Origin: DAOOVD01 sp035369845
GTDB lineage: Bacteria > Bacillota > Desulfotomaculia > Desulfotomaculales > Pelotomaculaceae
Assembly (NCBI GenBank): GCA_035369845.1
Contig: DAOOVD010000009.1
Coordinates: forward strand, 1 to 55,760
Length of the DNA: 55,760 bases
Direction: 5' to 3'
Shown here: positions 18,003 through 26,207 of the stretch, piece after piece
How positions within the stretch are numbered: position 1 is the first letter of the stretch
How the letters are laid out: each line of letters starts with the position of its first letter
The notes under the pieces: generated by a model
Told to the model about the DNA's origin: nothing
What the model saw: only the letters and a program-made list of their open reading frames with translations
The model's database searches: none
Translations under genes and position numbers: made by a program

Positions 18003-18184
18003 CTGCCCATGATGTGCCGTCACAGCCGCGGATGAAAATAGCTGAAAGCGGGCGTAGGGCGTAAGGCGCAGGGCGCAAAAACGAAGGCGGCGCCTTCGTC
18101 CCAGTCTGCAGACGAACCGTTCGAGACCTTGAGGCTGAAGGAAGCGAGCGATATTGCGGAGCGCCGCAAAAAGGACAAGGGGCG
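18003..18184. repeat. Intergenic repeat-family member
   Basis: Gene-free, GC-rich sequence between two locus genes. It contains short tandem GGGCGTAGGGCGTAAGGCGC-like units (about 18051-18076), and at 18127-18158 the motif CCTTGAGGCTGAAGGAAGCG followed by AGCGATATTGCG. A close match is at 52947-52978 on the opposite strand, a related start is at 34793, and a weaker match is at 37592. No coding pattern. Confidence 0.55.
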
Positions 18185-19039
18185 TTGAAACTGAAAAACG
18201 TTTTTACCGTTGACGTGGAAGACTGGTATCACGCTCACGATCTTGACCCGCATGTCAGCAGGCGGGACGGCCTGGAAGACAGGGTGGAATACGGCGTTGA
18301 AATCATTTTGGAATTGCTGTCCAGGCACAATGTGCGCGGCACGTTCTTTGTGCTCGGCTGCGTGGCCCGAAAGCACCCCGGCCTTGTTAAGCGCATAGCC
18401 GGAGCCGGGCATGAAATAGGCTCGCACGGGTTTGATCATAAAATGATAGACCGGTCGGCCAGGGAAGATTTCCGGCGCGACTTGTCGGCCTCGAAGAGTA
18501 TGCTGGAGGATTTGACGGGGAAGGAAGTAAAATTATACAGGGCCCCCTCGTGGTCCGTAACGGCGGAGACCCTTTGGGTGCTGGAGGTTTTGGAAGAAGA
18601 GGGATTTGCATGTGACTCGAGCATCTACCCCTTCAAAAGCCCGCTTTACGGCGTAAGCGGGGCGCCGGTACGCCCGTTTCACCCGGTAATCGGCGGCAGG
18701 AAGCTAAAATTGAAAGAATTCCCCCCAACTATTTTAAAAATAGGAAAGCTGCGCGTGCCTTTTGCTGGAGGCCTTTATTTAAGAGCTTTGCCTGCCTGGT
18801 TCATATGCCGGGCCATGCGGAAAGTAAACAGGCAGTGCCCCGGTATGGTTTATATCCACCCCTGGGAGACAGACATGGGGCAGCCGAGGGTTAAGGCGCC
18901 TTTAATCAATAGAATGGCGCACTATACAAATCTGGAAACGACTGCGGGCAAGATTGAAGAACTCTTAAAGCGTTTTGATTTCGTCCCGCTGGGTGATTTG
19001 ATAAGCGAGGGGGATTTTCCCGCGTTGCCGGTGTTGTAA
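18185..19039 (+). CDS. Polysaccharide deacetylase (NodB fold, DUF3473 type)
   Basis: 284 residues. The NodB catalytic set is visible: FTVDVEDWYHAHD (catalytic and metal Asp), GSHGFDHKMID (metal His pair), RAPSWSVT, and YIHPWETD near the C-terminus. This architecture is that of deacetylases in PEP-CTERM/XrtA-type polysaccharide systems. There is no clear signal peptide, so it may act on the cytoplasmic side or be tethered to partners. Known: the PelA deacetylase domain partly de-N-acetylates Pel. Inferred: this separate gene does that job here. TTG start behind AAGGGG; the MurJ-like gene follows after 2 bases. Confidence 0.82.
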   Translation: MKLKNVFTVDVEDWYHAHDLDPHVSRRDGLEDRVEYGVEIILELLSRHNVRGTFFVLGCVARKHPGLVKRIAGAGHEIGSHGFDHKMIDRSAREDFRRDLSASKSMLEDLTGKEVKLYRAPSWSVTAETLWVLEVLEEEGFACDSSIYPFKSPLYGVSGAPVRPFHPVIGGRKLKLKEFPPTILKIGKLRVPFAGGLYLRALPAWFICRAMRKVNRQCPGMVYIHPWETDMGQPRVKAPLINRMAHYTNLETTAGKIEELLKRFDFVPLGDLISEGDFPALPVL

Positions 19040-19041
19040 TT

Positions 19042-20646
19042 GTGATAGTGAAGAACTTTATTTCAAACCTGAAAAAAATTTTTATAAGTAGCGACGACCG
19101 CTATCATGGGGCTGTGAGCGCCGTTATTGTCGTCAATCTCTTTCTGGCGGCAACAGCCCTTTTTAAGGACGTTTTTACAGCTTCTTACCTGGGCACTTCG
19201 TCGCAGGCGGACGCTTTTTTGCTCGCTTATTTTCTTCCTGACATGGCCGGCAACAATATTCTGGCAAATGCCCTCGGTATTGCCTGCGTTCCGGTTTTTT
19301 CGAGGCTTTTGGCTTCTGGAAATTCCAGCCGCCTGGCTAAAAGCGTAACCGGTGTGATCTTGTATTTTGCGGTATTTTCTTTTCTGCTCACGGTTTTTTC
19401 TTTTTTGGCCAGAAACTTGATCATTGATAATCTGGGGCCCGGCTTGGATGCGGGAACGAGAACCCTCTGCGCCAAACTGTTTGTGGTAATGCTGCCGATT
19501 CTGGCGGCTTATCCCGTTATTGCCACGGGCTCGGCCGTTATGCAGGTATATGGCAGATTTGTCATACCCGCAGCGGCCCCTGTGGTTTTCAACCTTTTCT
19601 TTTTGGGCGGGCTGCTTTACTGTTCCCTTTTGGCAAAACCCCTTCACACAGGTGTTTATGTGATTTCAGTTTCAATTTTGGCCGGGGTGACGGCAATGCT
19701 CGCATTAATCTGGGGTTCTATAAGAAGAAATCGCATCAGGGTGCTGGTGCGGCCGAAAATGTCCGAGTTTCTCAGGCCTTGGCAGGATGTAAAAGACATT
19801 TTTGAAATATTTTTCCCCTATACACTGATTTTAATGTCTTCGCAGCTTGTATTCATTGTCGAGAGGTACCTGGCGTCCAACCTGGGGGTGGGGACCATAG
19901 CCGGGTTGAATTACGCGTTCAGGCTGGCGCAGTTTCCTTTGTGGGTATTTGTCTCAGCGGTGAGTGTTGTCGTTTTTCCCTTAATGTCAAGGGCTGCGGG
20001 GACGGGCCGGGCCGGGGAATTAAAGGACACCATCGGCAGGTCCTTGCGTTTGGTCCTGATCATAACTGTTCCGCTGACCATTTGCCTTTTTGGGCTGCGT
20101 GTGCCTGTTGTGTCGATCCTTCTCCAAAGGGGATCTTTCGAAGCGGATTCTGTTCAGATCACTGCCGGAATACTGGCCGGCTATGCCCTTACCGTGGTAT
20201 CGCAGGGTTTTTCAGTCATCTGTATCAGGGCTTTGCTTGCCTTTGACCGGGTGCTGGCTGCTTTGTCGGCCGTTTTGTTCTCGTCCGGACTCAATATCGT
20301 TTTTGATTTTTATCTGGTAAACGTGGTGGGGCCGGCCGGCCTGGGCTACGGTGCGGCTGCGGGGGCACTGGTCAACGCCGCTGTTCTTGGGTTCCTTCTG
20401 AACAGGACCCTGGAGTTGGATTTAAACAAGCGTTTCGGCGGTTTTGTAAAAATAGCGGCGGCCAATGTGCCGGTTTTGCTGGTCGTGTGGCTGTTTTACA
20501 AGCTTTGGTGCTTTATCGGGCCTGACGGCGGATTCGCTGGCAGGGCCGGTTATGCCGCAAGTGTGGTTATGGTGGGGACGCCCCTTTACCTGGCGTCTTT
20601 GAGGCTTATGAAAATCGGGGTGACGGATGCCTCCAATAACGTTTGA
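19042..20646 (+). CDS. MurJ/MviN-like lipid-linked glycan flippase
   Basis: 534 residues, about 14 membrane helices. The N-terminal region (TASYLGTSSQADAFLLAYFLPD, split here: TASYLGTSSQADAF then LLAYFLPDMAGN) and YAFRLAQFPLWVFVSAVSVV match MviN/MurJ-family MOP transporters. Known: such proteins flip polyprenyl-linked saccharides. Inferred: it exports the lipid-linked sugars used by the GT-C enzymes, or a lipid-linked repeat unit. Start GTG 19042, 2 bases after the deacetylase stop. The 3' end overlaps the GT2 gene. Confidence 0.75.
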   Translation: MIVKNFISNLKKIFISSDDRYHGAVSAVIVVNLFLAATALFKDVFTASYLGTSSQADAFLLAYFLPDMAGNNILANALGIACVPVFSRLLASGNSSRLAKSVTGVILYFAVFSFLLTVFSFLARNLIIDNLGPGLDAGTRTLCAKLFVVMLPILAAYPVIATGSAVMQVYGRFVIPAAAPVVFNLFFLGGLLYCSLLAKPLHTGVYVISVSILAGVTAMLALIWGSIRRNRIRVLVRPKMSEFLRPWQDVKDIFEIFFPYTLILMSSQLVFIVERYLASNLGVGTIAGLNYAFRLAQFPLWVFVSAVSVVVFPLMSRAAGTGRAGELKDTIGRSLRLVLIITVPLTICLFGLRVPVVSILLQRGSFEADSVQITAGILAGYALTVVSQGFSVICIRALLAFDRVLAALSAVLFSSGLNIVFDFYLVNVVGPAGLGYGAAAGALVNAAVLGFLLNRTLELDLNKRFGGFVKIAAANVPVLLVVWLFYKLWCFIGPDGGFAGRAGYAASVVMVGTPLYLASLRLMKIGVTDASNNV

Positions 20647-21388
20647 GATGGGTGAAGCAAACATGCCGAAGGCTGACTGCCTGGTCATAATTCCCGCATA
20701 TAACGAAGAAGAGAACATAGGGAAAGTGCTGAAAGATATCCGCAGCCTGAATATCGCGCTGGACATTGTTGTTGTCAATGACGGCTCAACGGACAATACG
20801 CGGCATGTGGTGAGAGAGGCCGGCGAGAAGGCAATTAATCTTCCGTATAACCTCGGTTACGGCGCGGCGCTTCAAACAGGTTTCAAGTACGCGGCTTTGA
20901 AGGGCTATGAATATGTTGTCCAGTTTGACGCCGACGGGCAGCACGACCCGGGAGACGTATTAAATATACTTCATTTGCTGCGGGCGGGCGGCTGCGATAT
21001 CGTAATCGGATCGCGGTTTTTGGGGAAAGGTTCTTTTAAAGCCGGTGTTTTGAAAAGAATAGCCATATCCGTATTCAGATTTATAATAAGAGCAGCCACG
21101 GGGGTAAAAATTACGGATCCCACGTCAGGCCTGCAGGGTTTGTCAAAACGCGCGTATAATTATTATGCTGTTACGGGCAACTATCCCGAAGATTTTCCGG
21201 ATGCGGACACCTTGATAAACATGATCCTGTCAAATTACCGGGTCAGGGAAATTCCCGCCGATGTAAAGGACAGATATTCAGGAAAGAGCATGCATACGGG
21301 TTATAAGACAATTTTTTATTTTTTTAAAATGCTGGTCAGCATACTGGTTGTCTTGCTGAGGAAAAAAACTAAAGCGGAGTGCTCCTAA
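20627..21388 (+). CDS. GT2 glycosyltransferase (DPM1-like), partner of DUF2304 protein
   Basis: 253 residues: LVIIPAYNEEENIGKVL, VVNDGSTDNTRH and VQFDADGQHDP (DxD) are the standard GT2 motifs of polyprenyl-phosphate mannosyl/glucosyltransferases. No long membrane domain; a hydrophobic C-terminal segment (FYFFKMLVSILVVLL) may contact the membrane. It overlaps the flippase gene by 20 bases. ATG 20627 has GGGGTG upstream; ATG 20663 is an alternative. The adjacent DUF2304 gene commonly accompanies such enzymes and provides the membrane part. Confidence 0.82.
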   Translation: MPPITFEMGEANMPKADCLVIIPAYNEEENIGKVLKDIRSLNIALDIVVVNDGSTDNTRHVVREAGEKAINLPYNLGYGAALQTGFKYAALKGYEYVVQFDADGQHDPGDVLNILHLLRAGGCDIVIGSRFLGKGSFKAGVLKRIAISVFRFIIRAATGVKITDPTSGLQGLSKRAYNYYAVTGNYPEDFPDADTLINMILSNYRVREIPADVKDRYSGKSMHTGYKTIFYFFKMLVSILVVLLRKKTKAECS

Positions 21389-21389
21389 A

Positions 21390-21764
21390 ATGGGCAGTGT
21401 ATTGAGGGTTTTCATACTGGTGCTCGGAGTTGTCTTTGCTATTGGGGTTGTTTTCCTGCTGGTGAGGAGGAGGATCAATGAAAGGAATTCCCTGCCCTGG
21501 CTGGCAGGCGCCCTGGCGGTCCTGGTATTTTCCGCGGCGCCGGAACTCCTTGATTTTTTAGCCCGTGTCGCGGGTGTGGATTATCCGCCCGCCCTGCTTT
21601 TTCTGCTTTCAACTTTAATCATTCTTTTTATATTGCTGCACCAGTCGATTCAGATTTCGGTTTTACAGGATAAATGCCGGGAACTGGCGCAGCTTCTGGC
21701 TGTAATCAGTGCGCCGGACGAAAACGGTATGCAGCCTGGAAAGGGAGATCGCGGCCACCTGTGA
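21390..21764 (+). CDS. DUF2304 small membrane protein
   Basis: 124 residues with three hydrophobic helices (about 5-25, 35-55, 65-88) and a cytoplasmic C-terminal helix ending in QISVLQDKCRELAQLLAV, the usual DUF2304 pattern. Known: DUF2304 proteins are found beside DPM1-like GT2 enzymes and probably form their membrane subunit. It starts 2 bases after the GT2 stop. Confidence 0.78.
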   Translation: MGSVLRVFILVLGVVFAIGVVFLLVRRRINERNSLPWLAGALAVLVFSAAPELLDFLARVAGVDYPPALLFLLSTLIILFILLHQSIQISVLQDKCRELAQLLAVISAPDENGMQPGKGDRGHL

Positions 21765-21793
21765 AACGGAGGAGGGTGCAATCAGGCGGGAAT

Positions 21794-23707
21794 ATGATGT
21801 CCGGTCAAATTAAACTGTGGCTTGATAAATCTTTGAACTTTTTTTACTACATTACGCTGTACTTTGATTTGGTATATATAATTCTGTTTTTGTTCGCGCT
21901 GCTGGTATATTTTGTATTTTCGGCTGTCCGTCAAAATAAAAAGTACAACTTGTTGAAGATTCAATCTGAGATGATAAACAATGTTCTTGCAAATTTTCAG
22001 CCGGCAAAAGGGCTGGAAAAAAATCTGTCAAATTTCTTAAGCCTGGTTGTGCCTCTTGTTAAAGCAGACGGCTATTATTTTTACCTTTATGACCAGAAAA
22101 GCGGCAATTACCTGCTGAAGGCGGTAAGCAGCGTAAACGACGGCGACGGCCTGATAGCTCCGGACTACAGCGGTCTTGTTCCGTACCGGAAGGGAAAATA
22201 CACCCCCCCGCTGGGCATTCCCGCAGACCGCCGGCCTGAAAAAATTTCCATTGTAAAAGACGGCGATGTGCCGTTTTTAGAAATACCGGCCGGGGGAGAA
22301 ACAGGGCTGATCAGGGTCGGACCCGTCCGCACCGTTTCAAGAAGAACCGTGCAACTTTTGCGGTACCTTTCCGAAAAACTGCAGCCCGCTCTGGAGATAG
22401 TGCTTGAAGTTGAAAAAATGAAGAGTCAGGTGGAATCAGTTTCCGCCTCCAGTCAGGCCATACGCTCCCTGACCAGATCCATTTTTGATCTTGACGGTTC
22501 CCTTTCTACCATAATGGGTTTAAGTATTAAAATTGTGGACGCGGCGGGCGGCTGCTTTTTGTTTAGAAGCAAAAAAGGGATGGAAGTGGCGGTGGCGTCC
22601 GGCCTGGAGAGGGAAACAAAAAATCTTTTCCTCAGCGATCAGGAAACCCAGCTTTTCCTGCATAAACTGGCGGAAAACGGCAATTTTACCGTTTTAACAG
22701 GGGAAAGCAAGGATTTCTATAACATCCCCCCTTATCTTGCGGCCGCCGGGATGGAAATGATACTTCTTCAGAAAGTGTCGGGAAGGACAATTGACGGAAC
22801 CGCGGTATTATGGCATAACAGGTCGGGCGTGGTAGAGCCGCACAGGATTTCCGCCCTCCAGATGCTGATCAGAAGAATGGGGGACGCTCTGGACAGGCAG
22901 TTGAAGTTTAAGGAATTGTCCGCTTCCTACCTCGATATACTGAAGATGCTTGTATCAACGGTCGATAACATCGATTCACATACGGTCGGGCACTCGGAAC
23001 TGATCTCCAATTACGCGGGTATTATCGCCAGGGAAATGGGGCTGGGCGACAGGGACGTCAAGGAAATAATGCTGGCGGGATACCTGCATGACGTGGGCAT
23101 GCTGGGACTTTCCGGCGACATACTGTTTAAAACGGAAGTGTACACGGATCTGGAATTTGAAACCATGAAACTGCATGCGGAGGTGGGAGCCTCGATAATA
23201 GAGTCCACCATTTCGAACAGTAGAATTGCCTCCTATATCAGGCACCATCATGAGCGTTGGGACGGGTTCGGTTATCCGTTGGGCCTGAAGGGGGAGAACA
23301 TTCCCCTCGGCGCAAGGATTCTCGCGGCGGCTGACATGTTTAACGCCAAACTTACCGGGCGGAAGTACAGGGAGCCTGCAACCTTTGAAAGGGCTGTTTA
23401 TGACTTGAGCGCAGTATCGGGAACGCAGCTCGATCCGAGAACAGTTGAATTGCTGATCGGCTGGTTCAGAAAAAAACAGGCAAACCCGGCAAGACGCGGC
23501 CGTTCTCTCGGGGCGTGCCATGAAATGAGATGCTGCCCGGCGAATATATCAAAGCACTGCCCGGCGTTTAAAAGGACGGATGTCAACTGTTGGGAAGTAG
23601 AAGGAACCAATTGTGCGGCGCATGGAAATATTTGCGCTTCGTGCCTGGTGTATACGGAATTTGTCTACAGGACCGGGAAAACCGTTTCCTTTAAGAGCGG
23701 GGCATAG
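21794..23707 (+). CDS. GAF-containing HD-GYP c-di-GMP phosphodiesterase with Cys-rich tail
   Basis: 637 residues from ATG 21794 (a longer frame from 21674 overlaps the previous gene and is not used). One membrane helix (about 15-45), two GAF-like regions (about 65-200 and 220-380), then a complete HD-GYP domain: HTVGHSELISNYAGII, AGYLHDVGMLGL (HD near residue 430), IRHHHERWDGFGYPLGLKGE (GYP near 492) and AAADMFNAKL. The C-terminus (CHEMRCCP, NCWEVEGTNCA, ICASCLVY) looks like a small Cys/Trp metal-binding domain. Known: HD-GYP domains hydrolyse c-di-GMP. In classical pel operons the c-di-GMP protein is PelD, a receptor, not a hydrolase. Inferred: local signal control of polymer synthesis. The stop overlaps the next GTG. 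Confidence 0.85.
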   Translation: MMSGQIKLWLDKSLNFFYYITLYFDLVYIILFLFALLVYFVFSAVRQNKKYNLLKIQSEMINNVLANFQPAKGLEKNLSNFLSLVVPLVKADGYYFYLYDQKSGNYLLKAVSSVNDGDGLIAPDYSGLVPYRKGKYTPPLGIPADRRPEKISIVKDGDVPFLEIPAGGETGLIRVGPVRTVSRRTVQLLRYLSEKLQPALEIVLEVEKMKSQVESVSASSQAIRSLTRSIFDLDGSLSTIMGLSIKIVDAAGGCFLFRSKKGMEVAVASGLERETKNLFLSDQETQLFLHKLAENGNFTVLTGESKDFYNIPPYLAAAGMEMILLQKVSGRTIDGTAVLWHNRSGVVEPHRISALQMLIRRMGDALDRQLKFKELSASYLDILKMLVSTVDNIDSHTVGHSELISNYAGIIAREMGLGDRDVKEIMLAGYLHDVGMLGLSGDILFKTEVYTDLEFETMKLHAEVGASIIESTISNSRIASYIRHHHERWDGFGYPLGLKGENIPLGARILAAADMFNAKLTGRKYREPATFERAVYDLSAVSGTQLDPRTVELLIGWFRKKQANPARRGRSLGACHEMRCCPANISKHCPAFKRTDVNCWEVEGTNCAAHGNICASCLVYTEFVYRTGKTVSFKSGA

Positions 23708-24525
23708 TGGAAGTGAACAGGCTGAGCAGGTTTAACGCTGCAAAAAATTTTGCCCTTTATTACGGCGCCGGAAGGGAAGAGGAACTGGCCCGTTTCGATA
23801 TTGCCGTCGTGGAGCCGGGGGGACAGAGCCCGGCCTCCGTCCGCCGGATGCAGGCCGCGGGTTCCCTGGTTCTCGGCTACCTGAGCGTGCTGGAGATAAA
23901 CCCTTCGATGCAGGAATTTAGGTTGCTGGACGGCAGCGATTTTTTAAGTGCGGAAGGGCGGCCTCTTATGAACCGTGATTACGGGAATTACCTGGCGGAC
24001 CTCCGTTCGAAACGCTGGAGCGGGCTGCTGCTGCACAAGGCCGGGCACATATTGCACAGCCTGGGATATGACGGTTTGTTCCTGGATACGATAGGCGGCG
24101 TGGAGTCAGGCGATCTCCCGGTCTCCTTGCGGGACTCGCTCTTGATAGCCGCAGCGGACATTGTGCGCAAAATGAGGGCCTTATTCCCCGGGCATATCAT
24201 AGTGCAGAACTGGGGGCTGGAAAAGCTTTGCTTTTTGACGTCGGGATATCTGAACGGCATTTGCTGGGAGAATCCAGATTTTGAAGGCCCGGCGGGTTTG
24301 CTGCGGGCTGAAACTGCAGTTGAAAACCTGGTGAAATTAAAGGATAAGTGCGATTTAAAAATTTTTATGCTCATTGAAGAAAAGAAGGAAGGCGCCGGTG
24401 ACGCGGCAGCCGAAAGAAATTTCCGGATGGCTCGGGAGATTGCGGAACGAAACGGGTTTCTCCTTTACAGGGCCCCCTGCAAATACGTAGGCGATGTTAA
24501 CCCGCCGGTGGAGTTTAACCTTTAA
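23707..24525 (+). CDS. GH114 endo-alpha-1,4-polygalactosaminidase (PelA hydrolase-domain homologue)
   Basis: 272 residues of TIM-barrel sequence typical of GH114/DUF297 (TM1410-like): FALYYGAG, LGYLSVLEINP, GYDGLFLDTIGG (acidic catalytic-type residue near 125), HIIVQNWGLEKL and YLNGICWENPDF. Known: this domain forms the hydrolase half of PelA and cuts GalN-rich polymers. No signal peptide is visible in the GTG-initiated form, so export or topology is unclear. GTG overlaps the stop of the HD-GYP gene. Together with the separate deacetylase at 18185 it accounts for both PelA activities. It is the last gene of the locus. Confidence 0.82.
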   Translation: MEVNRLSRFNAAKNFALYYGAGREEELARFDIAVVEPGGQSPASVRRMQAAGSLVLGYLSVLEINPSMQEFRLLDGSDFLSAEGRPLMNRDYGNYLADLRSKRWSGLLLHKAGHILHSLGYDGLFLDTIGGVESGDLPVSLRDSLLIAAADIVRKMRALFPGHIIVQNWGLEKLCFLTSGYLNGICWENPDFEGPAGLLRAETAVENLVKLKDKCDLKIFMLIEEKKEGAGDAAAERNFRMAREIAERNGFLLYRAPCKYVGDVNPPVEFNL

Positions 24526-24853
24526 GGCAAATAAAAAAATTGTCGGGCCGTGGACGATAAAGAAACCGAAAAAAATCAAAATACACTCAAATTTGTTTAT
24601 TTTTGACCGTGCAATCACTTCTTATTTTTTTTTCTTTTATTTAATAGGTATCTTGCATTGTTGCTCTATCGGATGTAAAATTGAGGTGTCAGCAATTTTT
24701 CTTCAAGCGTATTTTTACGGCGTTAACGGAGAACGCTATCCAAGACGACCTTTTAAACTCAGCAGGGTCGTTCTTGCTTTAAGGGGCGGTGATAATTTGA
24801 TGGACAACGGCGAGCCGCGAAGTGGGGAAACCGGCAGAGAAGCAAAAAGCTGA
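24526..24853. other. Gene-free leader before the Mg-sensor gene
   Basis: No convincing gene. The left part is AT-rich with a T-rich stretch near 24630. Further right lies an imperfect hairpin AAGACGACC (24741) with GGTCGTTCTT (24766), then GC-rich sequence with several short complementary runs. The M-box and ykoY-type metal riboswitch signatures I know are not apparent. Confidence 0.4.
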
Positions 24854-24854
24854 G

Positions 24855-24896
24855 GCGCCCCCGGTTGTGATTAAGATCCTTATGCCGGGGGGGCGA
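24855..24896 (+). promoter_or_regulatory. Strong hairpin next to the ribosome binding site of the Mg-sensor gene
   Basis: GCGCCCCCGG pairs with CCGGGGGGGC across a loop of about 20 bases, ending directly before the GGAGGG ribosome binding site (24898-24903). The stem could present or hide the site. No U-tract follows, so it is not a terminator. Confidence 0.45.
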
Positions 24897-24908
24897 AGGA
24901 GGGTCTTA

Positions 24909-26201
24909 ATGATGACCGAAGTAACCGTACTGGGCGAATTCTTCATCAGTTCCATTCTTGGCAAAAAAATCTACGACGCGTCCGGCAGGAGGGTCGGAAC
25001 AGTCAGGGACCTTGCCGTCCGGTGGGATGCCGTATGTCCCCGGGTTACCGGCATAAAGTACGCCAAGGACGTTCACCGGCTCATATCCATTTCCGAGATC
25101 AGGGAGATTGAAAAGAAAGGCTTGAAATTGAAGGAAGAATTTCAAAGGACCAGGTTCGGCACCCTGCAGGAAGACGAGATACTGGTGGGCAAGTGGCTTC
25201 TGGACAAGCAAATTGTCGACATGAAGGGCTCCAAGCTGGTCAGGGTGAACGACATCAAGCTGTCCTGGGTAAAGCACAAGGACTCTTACGAAATTATGCT
25301 TTTGGCCGTTGACGTGGGTGTGCGGGGCCTGCTCAGGAGAATTTTCGGCTATGACCCCAAATCGGAAAGGCTGCCGCTCAACCTCGTGGGATGGCAGTAC
25401 CTTGAGCCGATCCGGGCGCGGACGGCAAATTTGCAGCTTTCCGAGGCCAGGGACAAGTTCAGCAAGCTTCACCCGGCCGACATCGCCGACATAATAGAAG
25501 AGCTCGACCATTACGAGAGGCCGGAATTTATCAGCACCCTCGACGACCAGACCGCTGCCGAGGCCTTGGGCGAGGTGGACCTCGAGACGCAGGTTAATAT
25601 TATCGAACACCTCGACAGCGAGCGCGCCTCCAGAATCCTCGAAGAGATGGCTCCCGACGAGGCCGCGGATCTCCTGGGAGAGCTGACTCAGGAGAAATCG
25701 GACGAACTTCTGAACCTGATGGAGCCCGGGGAGGCGGAGGACGTCCGGGAGCTCATGGAATATCCGGAAGGCACCGCCGGCGCCCTGATGACCACGGAGT
25801 ACGTCTCCTTCCCTTACAACCTCACCGCCCAGGAGGCGATCGACAGACTGCGGGAGCTCGCCCCCGCCGCGGAGACGATCTACTATCTTTACGTCCAGGA
25901 CGAGAACAAAAGGCTGCTCGGCGTGGTGTCGCTGCGCGAGTTGATCATCGCCAGGCCCGGCGCCGCCCTGGGGGAGATCATGCAGGACAGGGTTATTACC
26001 GTTTTGCCGCATGACGATTACAGGGACGTTCTGGAGACGATTTCCAAGTACGATATCATAGCCGTGCCGGTTGTGGACCAGGGCAACCGCATCCTCGGCA
26101 TTATTACCGTGGACGACGTTCTCAACACCATCCTGCCCGACCGCAAGAGCCTGGAGAGTTTTTCCTATTTCATGATGCGCAAGGCCTTCCGGGGGAGGTA
26201 G
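24909..26201 (+). CDS. MgtE-like soluble Mg2+ sensor protein (PRC-barrel, MgtE-N and CBS domains)
   Basis: 430 residues, no membrane helices. Residues 5-75 look like a PRC barrel (GKKIYDASGRRVGTVRDLAV) and a second one follows to about 165. Residues 175-285 form the MgtE N superhelix (LHPADIADIIEELDH, EMAPDEAADLLGEL). Residues 300-420 are a CBS pair (LMTTEYVSF, DRVITVLPHDDY, VVDQGNRILGIITVDDVL). The MgtE transmembrane channel is absent. ATG 24909 is preferred over the upstream GTG because GGAGGG precedes it. Known: the N and CBS domains of MgtE sense cytosolic Mg2+ and gate its pore. Inferred: it gates or regulates the NRAMP-type transporter encoded 6 bases downstream. Confidence 0.85.
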   Translation: MMTEVTVLGEFFISSILGKKIYDASGRRVGTVRDLAVRWDAVCPRVTGIKYAKDVHRLISISEIREIEKKGLKLKEEFQRTRFGTLQEDEILVGKWLLDKQIVDMKGSKLVRVNDIKLSWVKHKDSYEIMLLAVDVGVRGLLRRIFGYDPKSERLPLNLVGWQYLEPIRARTANLQLSEARDKFSKLHPADIADIIEELDHYERPEFISTLDDQTAAEALGEVDLETQVNIIEHLDSERASRILEEMAPDEAADLLGELTQEKSDELLNLMEPGEAEDVRELMEYPEGTAGALMTTEYVSFPYNLTAQEAIDRLRELAPAAETIYYLYVQDENKRLLGVVSLRELIIARPGAALGEIMQDRVITVLPHDDYRDVLETISKYDIIAVPVVDQGNRILGIITVDDVLNTILPDRKSLESFSYFMMRKAFRGR

Positions 26202-26207
26202 GGGCGC

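Noticed and set aside
21674..21793. Upstream extension of the HD-GYP gene
   Set aside because: It overlaps the DUF2304 gene in another frame and lacks a ribosome binding site; ATG 21794 gives the expected membrane-helix start.
24526..24908. M-box or ykoY-type metal riboswitch before the Mg-sensor gene
   Set aside because: Looked for because of the gene function; the conserved blocks of those classes are not present, so only an unclassified structured leader is reported.
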